64,000 bases of DNA, taken from positions 62,001-126,000 of the forward strand of contig NZ_CP059467.1 in assembly GCF_017894365.1 (NCBI RefSeq), in the 5' to 3' direction. The stretch is from Aromatoleum bremense (GTDB lineage Bacteria > Pseudomonadota > Gammaproteobacteria > Burkholderiales > Rhodocyclaceae). The notes under the pieces are model-generated. The model saw only the letters and a program-made list of their open reading frames with translations. It had not been told where the DNA came from and made no database searches. Numbering within the stretch: the stretch's first letter is position 1; each line of letters begins with the position of its first letter. Made by a program: the position numbers and the translations under genes. Below are positions 52,543 to 62,258 of the stretch, piece after piece.

Positions 52543-54015
52543 ATGCAGATCGCCCAGAACAAACTCGTTCCCGTGCTGACCGCGGTCGCCTTGGGCGTGA
52601 CGGGTTTCATCCTCTACAAGCAAGGTCAGGATCCGGGCGTACCGGCCGGACCGCCAATGGCCGCCGTGCCCGAGGCGCCGCTGCCGCCCACGCAGAAAGG
52701 GGCGGACGCCGATACACCGCAGGAAACGCTGAACACCGTCGTGGCGGCGTACAGCAAGCTGAACGAGCAAACGCAGTCGCTCGTCGACGAGAACCGGCGA
52801 CTCAGGGACGACAACGCGCGCAAACAGCGCAGCGAGGACCGAATTCGCGAACAGCTCCACCGGGAACTGCGCTCCGAACTCCTCACCGAGGTGGAAGGCA
52901 TGAAAGCGCGCCAGCCGTCTGGCAGCGAACCGCCCTCCTCAGGGCTGCTCAACTCACCGCTGCTCGGCAATCTTCCTGCGGGTTTCGGCTTCGAGCATGG
53001 CGTTACCGGATCGGGCGCCCACCCGGCGGATGCCTCGACCCCCGCCATCGCATCGGCATCTCCGACCCGCATCCTGCCGCTGGGCTATCAGATGGGCAAG
53101 GGTGCCGACGGCAAGGAAGGCGTGGTGCGCGAGCTTCCCCCCGCCGGACCTGCTGCCGCCCGCACCCAAGCCGCTCCTGCGAAGCCGAAGAAGGCCGGCC
53201 CGGTACTCACGCCCTACTATACCGTCCCGGAAAACGCCACGCTGACCGGCGTCATCAACATGACGGCCATCGTTGGCCGGGTTCCCGTCGACGGCAAGGT
53301 CACCGATCCGATGCAGTTCAAGCTGCTGTTGGGTTCCGAAAACCTGGCTGCGAATGGACACTATCTTCCACGCAACCTGACTGGCGTGGTGGTATCGGGT
53401 ATTGCGATCGGCGACATGACGCTCTCGTGCGCAGAGGGGCTCGTCCAGTCGCTGACCTTCGTCTTCAACGACGGCAACATTCACACGGTGAGCCGGCGCA
53501 ACAACGGCACGACGCCGCTCTTCGGTGCGAGCGGGAGCCCGAGCGGTAACTCTCCCTCGCTGGCGGCCGCGCCGAAGCTGGGCTGGATCTCGGACCGCTA
53601 TGGCAATCCCTGCATTCCCGGCAGGTTCGTCACCAACGCTCCGGCGTACCTCACGGACGCGGTCGGGCTCAGAACCCTTTCGATCGCAGCGGAGGCTGCC
53701 GCGGCAGCCCAAACGACCCAGACCGACAACATCTTCGGCACAACCACCAGCCGGGTAACTGGCGATCGCGGCACCTACATTCTCGGTCGGTCGCTGGGCG
53801 GCGGCGTCGATGAAGTCACAAGCTGGATCATGCGCCGCCTCAACAACTCTTTCGACGCCGTCGTGGTGCCCGCCGGCGGCGAAGTTGTCGTCCACATCGA
53901 CATCGAGATCCCCATCGACAAGTCGTCCGACGGCCGCAAGCTCGACTACGGCCGGCTCGACGACGCCCCGGCAACGCACGCCGACATGCGAGGTAATTAC
54001 TATGGGCTGGACTGA
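52543..54015 (+). CDS. TIGR03752 (PFL_4705-like) conjugation protein, TraB/VirB10-like
   Basis: A 490-residue protein: an N-terminal membrane segment (LVPVLTAVALGVTGFILYKQ), a coiled coil (SKLNEQTQSLVDENRRLRDD, about 65-110), a Pro-rich linker, and a C-terminal beta-barrel-type domain (TLTGVINMTAIVGRVPVDGK, then GNPCIPGRFVTNAPAYLTD and GDRGTYILGRSLGGGVDEV). This bridges inner and outer membranes in the channel. Its last 14 bases overlap the lipoprotein gene. Confidence 0.86.
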   Translation: MQIAQNKLVPVLTAVALGVTGFILYKQGQDPGVPAGPPMAAVPEAPLPPTQKGADADTPQETLNTVVAAYSKLNEQTQSLVDENRRLRDDNARKQRSEDRIREQLHRELRSELLTEVEGMKARQPSGSEPPSSGLLNSPLLGNLPAGFGFEHGVTGSGAHPADASTPAIASASPTRILPLGYQMGKGADGKEGVVRELPPAGPAAARTQAAPAKPKKAGPVLTPYYTVPENATLTGVINMTAIVGRVPVDGKVTDPMQFKLLLGSENLAANGHYLPRNLTGVVVSGIAIGDMTLSCAEGLVQSLTFVFNDGNIHTVSRRNNGTTPLFGASGSPSGNSPSLAAAPKLGWISDRYGNPCIPGRFVTNAPAYLTDAVGLRTLSIAAEAAAAAQTTQTDNIFGTTTSRVTGDRGTYILGRSLGGGVDEVTSWIMRRLNNSFDAVVVPAGGEVVVHIDIEIPIDKSSDGRKLDYGRLDDAPATHADMRGNYYGLD

Positions 54016-54430
54016 TTCGGCACCCGCCATACGAAGGGCTTCCGCACCGTTGGCCGCCGTGGCGCTCCTCACCGCCTGCAGTGTCGCGGGGCCGCGTAGT
54101 TCGCCCCTTCCGAAAGAGGGACCGACGATGGAGCAGATCTACCGCGAGCGGGCCGGCGAGGCCGATCGCGAACGGGCCCGCGAAGCGCTTCCGCTGCGAC
54201 CGTCGTCGGAAGAGTCACCGGGTCCGGTGCGCGAAGCGGCGATGCGCCAGATCGAGCGCCGCTTCGCCCGCCTCGCGAATCCCGACCTGCTCATGGTCGT
54301 GTTTCCCCACCTCGCCCAAGGCAAGTACCCCGTCCCCGGTTACGTGACCGCATTCCCGATGTACGAGCGTGTCGAGTACCTCCTCCCCGGCGAAGAGGAC
54401 GCGCCGCGGCCGGCGACCGCACGACCCTGA
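54002..54430 (+). CDS. TIGR03751 conjugal transfer lipoprotein
   Basis: A 142-residue lipoprotein. The N-terminal segment APLAAVALLTACSVAG ends in a lipobox (LTAC, Cys about residue 26). The mature part includes GPTMEQIYRERAGEADRER and NPDLLMVVFPHLAQGKYPVP, then GYVTAFPMYERVEYLLPGE, conserved in the family. It probably serves as the outer-membrane lipoprotein of the channel (TraV/VirB7-like). Confidence 0.85.
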   Translation: MGWTDSAPAIRRASAPLAAVALLTACSVAGPRSSPLPKEGPTMEQIYRERAGEADRERAREALPLRPSSEESPGPVREAAMRQIERRFARLANPDLLMVVFPHLAQGKYPVPGYVTAFPMYERVEYLLPGEEDAPRPATARP

Positions 54431-54446
54431 GTATGGATGGACGACC

Positions 54447-57311
54447 ATGTTCGGCTTGATTCGCATGCTCACATTGGCCCCGCCCGAGGAGCCGTCAGCC
54501 AGCCGGCGGGACCGCCCGGGCGGCGTGTCCAGTATTAACCCCACGCTGCGCCGGGGGCCGTTCCGCGTCCGAGACCGGCGCCAGCAGGCTTCACGCCCGC
54601 CGAGCTTCACCGACCAGTTACCGTGGATGGACTTCGAGCCCGAAACGCAAACCTTCGTCCTCGAGGACGGGATCTCACGCGCGCTCCTGTTCGAACTCGA
54701 TCCGCTACCGAGCGAGGCCCGCACCGACCATTACCTGCAGGCGCGCTGTGCGGAAATCCAGTCCGCCCTTCAGGCCCTGCCCGAGTACGACGAGGCGCCG
54801 TGGGTGGTGCAGTTCTTCTGCAACGACGACACCGATCTCTCATGGGAAATCGGGCGCATGCGCGACTACATTCTCGCCGTGCATGCGAAATCGCCCGACC
54901 GCGGTCGGCAGATTCTCGAGAGCGACTTCACGCGACACTTTCTCGCCGAGATGGCCGAGCACCTGGCGGCGGCTTCCAGACCAGAGGGGCTGTTTACGGA
55001 CGAAGGGGTATCGGGAAATCGTTGGAGGGGCCAACTGCGCCGCATCCGTTGCGCAATCTATCGGCGCTTTCCACCCGGATTCGATTTCTCCCGGGAGATG
55101 CTCAATCCCGTCGAGAAGCTGCAGCAAACCGCCCGCGGGCTGATCTCGGGGCTGGCACAGGCAGGCGTCAAGGGGCGGCCAATGAACGCAGCCGACTTCT
55201 ACGCCTGGCTTCTGCCGTTCTTCAATCCGAAACCCGAATTCGCCGATACGGTCGGGGACCTGCTGCGCTTGTGTACCTATCCGGGTGACGACAACGCGGC
55301 AGTCGGCATCGACCTGGGCGAGTTGCTGTTGCTGTCGCCCCCGCGCTCGGATGCAAAGGCCGGCCTGTGGTTCTTCAATGACCGTCCGGTACGCGCATTG
55401 GCACTGCAGTCCCTGCGCCAGACGCCCGAGATCGGCCACTTCACGGCCGAGCGCCATCATGCGGACAAGCAGTTCGCCCGCTTCGACCGCCTTCCCGATG
55501 GAACGATGCTCTCGGCGACGGTAGTGATCCACCCGCAGGACACGATGCGCCGCCGCGTCGAGGCGATCAAGAGCGCTTCGCGCGCCAACACCATTGATGC
55601 GATCCACACCTTCGAGGAAGCGACCCAGGTCCTCGACAACCTGCGCGCCGACAAGCTCTACCCGTTCTATCTGACACTCTTCGTGTGGGGCGAGGACACC
55701 AATCAGCTGGGACGTTCGGTCGCCGAGGTCACGGCGGCCATGCACTCGTCCGGCCTCAAGTTCATTCAGCCGATCGACGAACTTCAGGGCTGCGACGTGT
55801 TCCTGCGCGCGCTGCCGATGTGCTTCGATCCTCACTTCGACGCGACCCACCTGCGACGCAGCCGGCTCACCTTCGCCTCCCAGATCGCTGCCCTGCTACC
55901 GTTTTATGGGCGGGCACGTGGATCCGGGAATCCGGGGTTCTGGCTGTGGAACCGCGGCGGCGAACCGCTTCTTCTCGATCCGCTCAATCCGGCCGACCGG
56001 AACAAGAACGCCCATCTCCTGATGTTGGGTCCCACCGGGGCGGGGAAGTCGGCGAAGCTCAATTATCTCGCAATGCTCATGATGGCCATCTACCGGCCCC
56101 GCTTGGTCATCGTCGAAGTCGGGAAGTCCTTCGGTTTGCTGGGCGAGCATATGCGTGCGCGCGGGCTGAGTGTGCACCAGGTGGATCTGACGCCCGACGC
56201 CGATGTCAGCCTGCCGCCGTTTGCGATGGCGGCCCGCCTCGTCAGTCACGGGGAGCAGGCCATGGCGCGGGCCCTGCAGTCGCCGGATCTCGATCCCGAA
56301 CCCGGCGCACCTCGCGAAGATATCCATGACACGCACGACGAGGACGGGGACGAAGACGGGGCCGACCCGAACAAGCGCGACATCCTCGGCGAGATGATCA
56401 TCGCTGCGACCCTCATGATCAGCGGCGGCGAAGAAATCGAGATACGCAAGATGAGTCGGGCGGACCGCTATCTGATTGCCCGCGCGATCCTGGGCGCCGC
56501 CGGTCGTGCACGCGACCAGCAGCAGCGTCATCCTCGGGCCGAGGACGTCGCCCGGGCCCTCATGGACATGCGCAATGACGAAAGTCTCGGGGGTGCCCGC
56601 CGTGATCGTGCCGAGGAAATGGGCCAGGCGATGATGGTCTTCTGCGACGGATTGCGCGGGAAGCTCTTCAATCGCTATGGCACGACATGGCCCGATGCCG
56701 ACGTCACGATCGTCGAGATGGGAACCCTGGCGCAGGAGGGCTACGAGGACGCGCTGGCCGTCGCCTACACCTCGCTGGTGAATCACGTTCAGGCACTGGC
56801 CGAGGCGACCCAGCACGATCACCGCCCGATCATCTTCCTCACCGATGAGGGACACATCGTAACCACGAACCCGCTGCTCAACCTCTACGTGGTCAAGATC
56901 ACCAAGATGTGGCGCAAGCTCGGCGCCTGGTTCTGGCTGGCGACCCAGAACATGAAGGACTTTCCCGATACCGCCTCGCGCATGCTCAACATGTGCGAGC
57001 ACTGGATCCTGCTGACGATGGACCGCGACGAGATCGAGCAGGTCGCACGCTTCCGGACCCTGACGCCCGAGCAGCGCGCGCTGATCGAATCGGCGCGCAA
57101 GGAACCGCCCAAATACACTGAGGGCGTGTTCCTCGGCACGAAGCTGCAGGCGCTCTTCCGCAACGTCCCGCCGCCGCTGGCGATCGCACTCGCGATGACC
57201 GAGAAGCACGAGAAGGCGTGGCGCCAGGACATCATGGCCAGGACCGGGTGCACCGAGCTGGAGGCCGCCTACGCCGTCGCGCACGAACTTGCCCGAGGGA
57301 GGGCAGCGTGA
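54447..57311 (+). CDS. traC: Conjugative transfer ATPase (PFL_4706 class, TraC/VirB4-like)
   Basis: A 954-residue ATPase that energises pilus assembly and transfer. Walker A is MLGPTGAGKSAKLNYL (about 526-541) and Walker B is PIIFLTDEGHIVTTN (about 792-806); the conserved WFWLATQNMKDFPDTASRML lies near 830. An acidic insertion (HDEDGDEDGADPNKRD) lies near 630. The ATG at 54447 (MFGLIRMLTL) is used because the family begins there; the longer frame overlaps the lipoprotein gene. Confidence 0.9.
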   Translation: MFGLIRMLTLAPPEEPSASRRDRPGGVSSINPTLRRGPFRVRDRRQQASRPPSFTDQLPWMDFEPETQTFVLEDGISRALLFELDPLPSEARTDHYLQARCAEIQSALQALPEYDEAPWVVQFFCNDDTDLSWEIGRMRDYILAVHAKSPDRGRQILESDFTRHFLAEMAEHLAAASRPEGLFTDEGVSGNRWRGQLRRIRCAIYRRFPPGFDFSREMLNPVEKLQQTARGLISGLAQAGVKGRPMNAADFYAWLLPFFNPKPEFADTVGDLLRLCTYPGDDNAAVGIDLGELLLLSPPRSDAKAGLWFFNDRPVRALALQSLRQTPEIGHFTAERHHADKQFARFDRLPDGTMLSATVVIHPQDTMRRRVEAIKSASRANTIDAIHTFEEATQVLDNLRADKLYPFYLTLFVWGEDTNQLGRSVAEVTAAMHSSGLKFIQPIDELQGCDVFLRALPMCFDPHFDATHLRRSRLTFASQIAALLPFYGRARGSGNPGFWLWNRGGEPLLLDPLNPADRNKNAHLLMLGPTGAGKSAKLNYLAMLMMAIYRPRLVIVEVGKSFGLLGEHMRARGLSVHQVDLTPDADVSLPPFAMAARLVSHGEQAMARALQSPDLDPEPGAPREDIHDTHDEDGDEDGADPNKRDILGEMIIAATLMISGGEEIEIRKMSRADRYLIARAILGAAGRARDQQQRHPRAEDVARALMDMRNDESLGGARRDRAEEMGQAMMVFCDGLRGKLFNRYGTTWPDADVTIVEMGTLAQEGYEDALAVAYTSLVNHVQALAEATQHDHRPIIFLTDEGHIVTTNPLLNLYVVKITKMWRKLGAWFWLATQNMKDFPDTASRMLNMCEHWILLTMDRDEIEQVARFRTLTPEQRALIESARKEPPKYTEGVFLGTKLQALFRNVPPPLAIALAMTEKHEKAWRQDIMARTGCTELEAAYAVAHELARGRAA

Positions 57312-57826
57312 TGGCGGCGAACGACTTCGACACGGACGGGCGGACCCTGTGTGCACAGCTCGACCGCCTCGTCGCGCAAGGCCTGGGCGCGCAGGGCCTG
57401 GGCGCGCAGGGCCTGCGCCTCATCCTCGTCGAGAAACTCCCCGACGCCGCCTTCGCGCCGTGGGCGCGGGCCAAGGCGGCCCGCGAGCCCGACGAGGTCG
57501 CCTGGCTCGACCTCCTGGGCGACGGACCGAACCTCGTCACCGGGTGCATCGTCGGCCTCGATGTCGCGGGCGACGACCTGGACGAGGCGCTCAACGTCGT
57601 CCTGACCGGCCGATCCGTGGTCCTCGTGACCGGCCTCGACCGGTCGCGCGCGCCTCTCGGCGAGCGGCTCTTCCGCTGGCTCGACTGGAGCGCGACCCAC
57701 GTGCCGCTGACCGTCGCCAATACCCGCGACGCCGCCGCGTTTCTCGTGCGCCTGCGCCACCACCACGTCGCCGTCGACCAGATCGTCGCCGGCCGCGTCA
57801 TCCAGTCATTGCACCGGGACCCGTGA
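57311..57826 (+). CDS. Uncharacterised protein after the VirB4-like ATPase
   Basis: A 171-residue soluble protein. Near the N terminus, a 15-base tandem repeat (three copies, about 57378-57417) encodes QGLGA repeats. The rest (LILVEKLPDAAFAPWARAKA, then LVTGCIVGLDVAGDDLDEAL and VVLVTGLDRSRAPL) looks like a compact alpha/beta fold of unknown family. It starts in the ATPase stop (TGATG), so it is coupled to it. It may be an ATPase partner; this is only context. Confidence 0.6.
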   Translation: MAANDFDTDGRTLCAQLDRLVAQGLGAQGLGAQGLRLILVEKLPDAAFAPWARAKAAREPDEVAWLDLLGDGPNLVTGCIVGLDVAGDDLDEALNVVLTGRSVVLVTGLDRSRAPLGERLFRWLDWSATHVPLTVANTRDAAAFLVRLRHHHVAVDQIVAGRVIQSLHRDP

Positions 57827-57828
57827 CC

Positions 57829-59145
57829 ATGCGCAAGGCTTGTCTGACGCTGCTCCTCGTCGTCGCCTGCGTGGTGCCCGCCTCCCACGCCGGCGACATT
57901 CCCAGCTCGCGGTCGAACCTGTACTACCGCCTGGGCGGGGGCGATCCGGTCGCGCGCGCACCGAACCCGGGCGGTGTGCCCTACAAATTGGGCCTGTCCG
58001 GCGTGGCCAGGCTCAATTACTCCTGCGGCGCCTACGATTTCGAACTGTCGTTCCAGACGCTCATGAACCAGTTCGCGCAGCTCGGCACCCAGCTAACCCA
58101 GGCCGTCCAGGCCGGCATCGCCGCGCTGCCGATGTACCTCTTCCAGCGTGCCTCCCCCGGCTTGTACGAGCTCTTCCAGACCTACGCGAAGAAGGCCGAG
58201 ATCGCCATCCAGCTCGCGACCAGGACCTGCGAGGAGATGGAGGCGCAGATCAAGCACGGCGAGGATCCCTACGAGGATTTCATTCGCATGGCGCGCGGCG
58301 AAGCCTGGAAGCAGGAGGCCACCGCGAACAAGGATGTGGTGCAGGCGAAGGAAAACGTCGGAGTGAAGAACGGCAACGGCGGCGTCACATGGTCTGGAGG
58401 AATCAAGGCCGGTGGTGTGGGACAGCGGCCGATCCGGATCGTCTTCGACACCATCTATGGCGGATTCAACATCACCATGGGACAGGCGCCCACTACCGCG
58501 GGTTTCGCACACGCACCGGTGAAGCTGACGGAGACCTTCCCGACCGCCGACAAGGCCGCCACCTATGCGACTGACGTACTTGGCGATCTGGAGATCTATA
58601 CCTGCACGGACAACAATTGCCAGCCGCCCCGGTCGAAGATGGGCCTTGGCCTCGTACAGCAGTTCGAGCTCGAGATCACGACGACGAAGACCCAGCTCGA
58701 GACCTTGTTCGCGACCGCCGTGCCGAAGGGCAGCGACCTCAAGGCCGCGTCGGCACCCGGGGTGCTCGTCACACGCGAACTCGTCGATGCTGTCCGCGAA
58801 CTCCCTCCCGTCGAGCGGCGCATTGCGCAGGACCGGCTCGCGCAGGACATCGCGCTGGCACGCACGGTCGACAAGGCCCTGATCGTGCGCAATCTCCTGC
58901 TCACGGGGCGGATGATTCCCGAGGTCTACAAGACCGCCAACACCCAGATCGAATCCAAGCTCGCCGAGCTGAACCGCCATATCGACGACGTACTGTACGA
59001 GTCGAACGTTCGTAAGCGCGTCATCCCGGAAACCGCCGCCACCCTCATCGACCATTACCGGGCCACGCGCGCGGCGTCCGCCGCGAACCCGGTCCAGCAG
59101 CCGGTCGATCGCAAGCCCGTCATCGACGGCAGGGTGAAGAAATGA
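57829..59145 (+). CDS. TIGR03755 (PFL_4711-like) conjugation protein, TraH-like
   Basis: A 438-residue exported protein (signal ACLTLLLVVACVVPASHAGD). The family signature is NLYYRLGGGDPVARAPNPGG, then VARLNYSCGAYDFELSFQTL, IAALPMYLFQRASPGLYELF and RTCEEMEAQIKHGEDPYEDF. It is the periplasmic TraH-like component of the class. Usually it follows the TIGR03757-TIGR03756 pair; here it precedes traG and the pair lies further on, so the gene order is changed. Confidence 0.82.
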   Translation: MRKACLTLLLVVACVVPASHAGDIPSSRSNLYYRLGGGDPVARAPNPGGVPYKLGLSGVARLNYSCGAYDFELSFQTLMNQFAQLGTQLTQAVQAGIAALPMYLFQRASPGLYELFQTYAKKAEIAIQLATRTCEEMEAQIKHGEDPYEDFIRMARGEAWKQEATANKDVVQAKENVGVKNGNGGVTWSGGIKAGGVGQRPIRIVFDTIYGGFNITMGQAPTTAGFAHAPVKLTETFPTADKAATYATDVLGDLEIYTCTDNNCQPPRSKMGLGLVQQFELEITTTKTQLETLFATAVPKGSDLKAASAPGVLVTRELVDAVRELPPVERRIAQDRLAQDIALARTVDKALIVRNLLLTGRMIPEVYKTANTQIESKLAELNRHIDDVLYESNVRKRVIPETAATLIDHYRATRAASAANPVQQPVDRKPVIDGRVKK

Positions 59146-59504
59146 GCGTCAGCGAACTGCGTCCGCCACGGCGCACACGCCGTCTCGCGCGCCCGCTCGC
59201 GGTCGGCGTGGCATCGGTCGCCGCGCTGGTCGCCCTGGTGGTCGCGGCGCGCTTCGCGTTCGGAACGTATGACGAGTGGGCCACGGTACATCGCAATGTA
59301 CGGCACCTGAAGCCGTATCTCGTCGCGCTTCAGGGCCTCGCCATCGCCGCCCTGTGGGTCGCGTGGCCGTGGCTCGTCGGGCGGTTGGCGCGTTGGCCGG
59401 ACGACGCGCGTGCGGCCCTGCTCGCCGCACGCCACCGTATCTGCGCGGGTCTGGTCGTCATCGAACTCGTCGTCGTCCTTGGTTTCCCGTTCAGCCTCTT
59501 CTAA
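59142..59504 (+). CDS. Small membrane protein between TIGR03755 and traG
   Basis: A 120-residue protein with three membrane segments (LAVGVASVAALVALVVAARF; LVALQGLAIAALWVAWPWLV; ICAGLVVIELVVVLGFPFSL) and a basic N terminus. It overlaps the TIGR03755 stop by 4 bases. Genes of this shape occupy the same place in other PFGI-1 elements. No function is known. Confidence 0.7.
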   Translation: MSVSELRPPRRTRRLARPLAVGVASVAALVALVVAARFAFGTYDEWATVHRNVRHLKPYLVALQGLAIAALWVAWPWLVGRLARWPDDARAALLAARHRICAGLVVIELVVVLGFPFSLF

Positions 59505-59517
59505 AAGGTGCGATGCG

Positions 59518-61095
59518 ATGAGTGTGGATAGCTACCTCGAACTCTTCACCACGATGTACGGATGGGCGTTCGCCGGCGTGATCCGCGACGTGCTCGTCGA
59601 CACCGGCCTCATCTTCCTGCCCTTCCTCGTGATCCTGATCGGCACCTGGCTGCATGCGCATCAGATGAATGGCGCCGAGGGCGCGGCTGCGGCCTGGATG
59701 GTACGCGCGATGGAGGTCGAGTTCTGGAGCGCGGTATTCGTGCTGGCGTTCTGTTTCACCCCGGTCGGCACCAGCCTGCAGAACGTGAATCTCCACTACC
59801 GGCCCCCGGCCACGACCCTCAACGCCGCGCCGGTGACGGCCACCGGCGCGAGTTCCGACAGTACGTTCGACGCTGCCTTCAACGGCGTGCCGCAGCAGCT
59901 CGCCCTGCCGCCCTGGTGGTTCGCCGTGATGAGTCTGTCGGCGGGCTTCAACGATGCGGTGAAGGGCGGCATCGCGGGTGGCCTGAGCGGCTTCCGCCAG
60001 GTCGAGGAGCTCGCGCGCACCGCCGCCATCGAAAACCCGACCATGCGCGCCGAAGTGCAGCGCTTCTACAACGAGTGCTACCTGCCGGCACGCTCCCGGT
60101 TTCTCACCGCTGAGGCGTCGCCCCAAGCGGCCGCCGCCCTCGACAGCTACGGAGAAGCCGACCCGGACTGGATCGGCAGCCATGCGTTTCAGGCCGACCC
60201 GAACCTCTACGCCGCGCTGTACGCGCGAGCGGGGGTGCCGGGGTTCGCGCTCGACGTTGGCGACGCGGATGCCGACATGGACGCGAACACGGTGCTGCCC
60301 GCGCACGGGCGGCCGACCTGCCTCGCATGGTGGACCGACACATCCAGCGGCTTGCGTACGCGCCTCGCCAACAACATCGGCATCGTCGGCACGCCGCCTG
60401 AAACGCTGCCGCAGCGCATCGCCGTGCTCTTCAGCGCCGTCGCGGCCGACAAGCGCGAGGACGGCCTCGCGCGTCTCGCGATGGGACGTTCGAATCCCAC
60501 TATCGCGCCAGAGACGCTGCTCCCCGAAGACAATCGCGGCTGGTTCGAGGCCCTCGGCGGCGCCGCGGCCGATGTCGCCGGGATGGCCGGGATGGTGAAC
60601 AAGGCGATCCACACCCAGGCATCACGGTTTCCGATCATCCAGTTCGCGCTCTTCGCGCAGCCCCTGATTCTCATGGGGATCTACATGTTCCTGCCGCTGA
60701 TCCTCGTCTTCGGGCGTTACAGCCTCAACGTGATGTTCCTCGGCGCGCTGGCGATCTTCACGGTCAAGTCGTGGGCCTTGATGTGGTACATCGCGCTGTG
60801 GCTCGACGAGCACCTGTGGGTAGCGATGTATCCCGGTGCCGACTCGATGCTGCTGAACATCCTGCACCTGGAGTTCGACACCGCCCTCAAGCGGACAACC
60901 CTCAACACCCTGCTCATCGGGCTGTATCTGGGCCTGCCCCTGATATGGAGCGGGATGATGGGGTGGGCAGGCTTGCACGTCGTTCAGACAATCGACGCCA
61001 TGCAACGAAGCGCGATCGGCCAGGGCGTGGCGGCGGGACAAACGGGCGTAGGCATAGTCGCCGGCCGCATAGGACGCGCGGTACGACGGAGATGA
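59518..61095 (+). CDS. traG: TraG-like conjugation protein (N-terminal domain family)
   Basis: A 525-residue polytopic membrane protein. The N-terminal part SYLELFTTMYGWAFAGVIRD, then VLVDTGLIFLPFLVILIGTW, and a C-terminal cluster of helices (FALFAQPLILMGIYMFLPLI; YSLNVMFLGALAIFTVKSWA; LLIGLYLGLPLIWSGMMGWA) match TraG N-terminal domain proteins of F-like and ICE systems, which stabilise mating pairs. The ATG at 59518 is preferred over the longer frame. Only the membrane part of TraG is present, as is usual for this class. Confidence 0.84.
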   Translation: MSVDSYLELFTTMYGWAFAGVIRDVLVDTGLIFLPFLVILIGTWLHAHQMNGAEGAAAAWMVRAMEVEFWSAVFVLAFCFTPVGTSLQNVNLHYRPPATTLNAAPVTATGASSDSTFDAAFNGVPQQLALPPWWFAVMSLSAGFNDAVKGGIAGGLSGFRQVEELARTAAIENPTMRAEVQRFYNECYLPARSRFLTAEASPQAAAALDSYGEADPDWIGSHAFQADPNLYAALYARAGVPGFALDVGDADADMDANTVLPAHGRPTCLAWWTDTSSGLRTRLANNIGIVGTPPETLPQRIAVLFSAVAADKREDGLARLAMGRSNPTIAPETLLPEDNRGWFEALGGAAADVAGMAGMVNKAIHTQASRFPIIQFALFAQPLILMGIYMFLPLILVFGRYSLNVMFLGALAIFTVKSWALMWYIALWLDEHLWVAMYPGADSMLLNILHLEFDTALKRTTLNTLLIGLYLGLPLIWSGMMGWAGLHVVQTIDAMQRSAIGQGVAAGQTGVGIVAGRIGRAVRRR

Positions 61096-61112
61096 GTGAG
61101 ATGGAACCCGGC

Positions 61113-61406
61113 CTAGTAATGGATGATCGGAGCCCCGGAATAGGTGCCAACTGGCTCGCCATTCTTGCCCGCGCCAACCGGTTCGCGGCCATACGCGGTA
61201 TAGGCATCCCCCATCATTTCCTCACCGGCAAATGCACCGCGAGAGGTACTCGAGGTGTCCGCATCCGATATGGAATCGCGGGCATCGTCCGAATCTCTAC
61301 GATCCGAACCTCCCGCCACAACGGTCCAGATGATATCCAGCACAGCGCCCAGCAAGGCGAGCCCCCACCCGGAATCCGTGCCGCTCGCGCGCGCATCTCT
61401 GTCCAT
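61113..61406 (-). CDS. Small opposite-strand membrane protein inside the secretion operon
   Basis: A 97-residue protein read against the operon. A strong AAGGAGG site precedes the ATG at 61406. It has one membrane segment (GWGLALLGAVLDIIWTVVAG, about 13-32), a Ser/Asp-rich middle and an ending YGREPVGAGKNGEPVGTYSG followed by APIIHY. No family is recognised. Its stop nearly touches the traG stop (convergent). The gene could be an entry-exclusion or regulatory protein, but only the location suggests it. Confidence 0.6.
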   Translation of the reverse strand: MDRDARASGTDSGWGLALLGAVLDIIWTVVAGGSDRRDSDDARDSISDADTSSTSRGAFAGEEMMGDAYTAYGREPVGAGKNGEPVGTYSGAPIIHY

Positions 61407-61433
61407 AGTCCCTCCTTTACGAGGAATGATCCT

Positions 61434-62258
61434 ATGCCAACGGCCCATCATGAAACATACGCCGCGGTGCGTGGAACGTCGACCCCACGGATGTTCCATG
61501 TTGTAAGCGTCGCCCTCCTCGCTCTCGGCCTGTCGGCAGCGCCCGGTTTCGGCGCCGGACCGGAGACGGCGGCGCAGGCCGTCAAGGCGGCGATCGCCCG
61601 TCACACGAACGGCGAGGTCACGCCGGATTCCGTGGCCACGACGCCCGTTCCGGGCATCTTTGAGGTGACGCACGGCATGGACGTGTTCTACGCGGACGTT
61701 ACGGGTCGCTACGCCTTCATCGATGGCCGCCTGATCGACACGCTCGAGAAGCGCGATCTGACCGAGGCGACGCTCGCCGCGCTCGCGGCGATTCCGTTCA
61801 GCGATTTGCCGCTCGATCTGGCGATCAAGACCGTACGCGGCGACGGCTCGCGCAAGCTCGCCGTGTTCGAGGACCCGGCCTGCCCGGTGTGCCGCTCGAT
61901 GCAGCCGGCGCTCGCGCGCCTCGACAACGTGACGATCCATGTCTTCACCTATCCGGTGATCTCGCCCGATTCGATCCCCGCCGCGGTCGCAACCTGGTGC
62001 AGCGCACACGCTGCGCGCGAGTCGCACTGGCAAGCCTATATGGACGGCGCACCGGTGCCGCAACGCATCGAGCCGCACTGCGAAGAGGCGATGCAGGTCG
62101 TCCGGCGCATCGTCGATTTCGGTCGCGCGCGCGGAATCCGCAACACGCCGACGCTGGTGCTCGCAGATGGTCGCCGCGTGCTTGGCGCGATGCCCGCCGC
62201 GGAACTCGAAGAGGCCCTGTCGCGCGCCGGCGCGCGACCGGCTTCCGCCAGGCCATGA
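61434..62258 (+). CDS. DsbC/DsbG-like thiol-disulfide isomerase
   Basis: A 274-residue periplasmic protein. A membrane or signal segment (MFHVVSVALLALGLSAAPGF) is followed by a DsbC-type dimerisation domain (FEVTHGMDVFYADVTGRYAF, then IDGRLIDTLEKRDLTEA) and a thioredoxin fold with the active site FEDPACPVCRSMQ (Cys 150 and 153, CPVC). The cis-Pro loop is RNTPTLVLADGRRVLG. It would fold disulfide-bonded transfer proteins such as TraH-like and TIGR03756 products. GAGGAA precedes the ATG. It overlaps the next gene by 4 bases. Confidence 0.85.
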   Translation: MPTAHHETYAAVRGTSTPRMFHVVSVALLALGLSAAPGFGAGPETAAQAVKAAIARHTNGEVTPDSVATTPVPGIFEVTHGMDVFYADVTGRYAFIDGRLIDTLEKRDLTEATLAALAAIPFSDLPLDLAIKTVRGDGSRKLAVFEDPACPVCRSMQPALARLDNVTIHVFTYPVISPDSIPAAVATWCSAHAARESHWQAYMDGAPVPQRIEPHCEEAMQVVRRIVDFGRARGIRNTPTLVLADGRRVLGAMPAAELEEALSRAGARPASARP

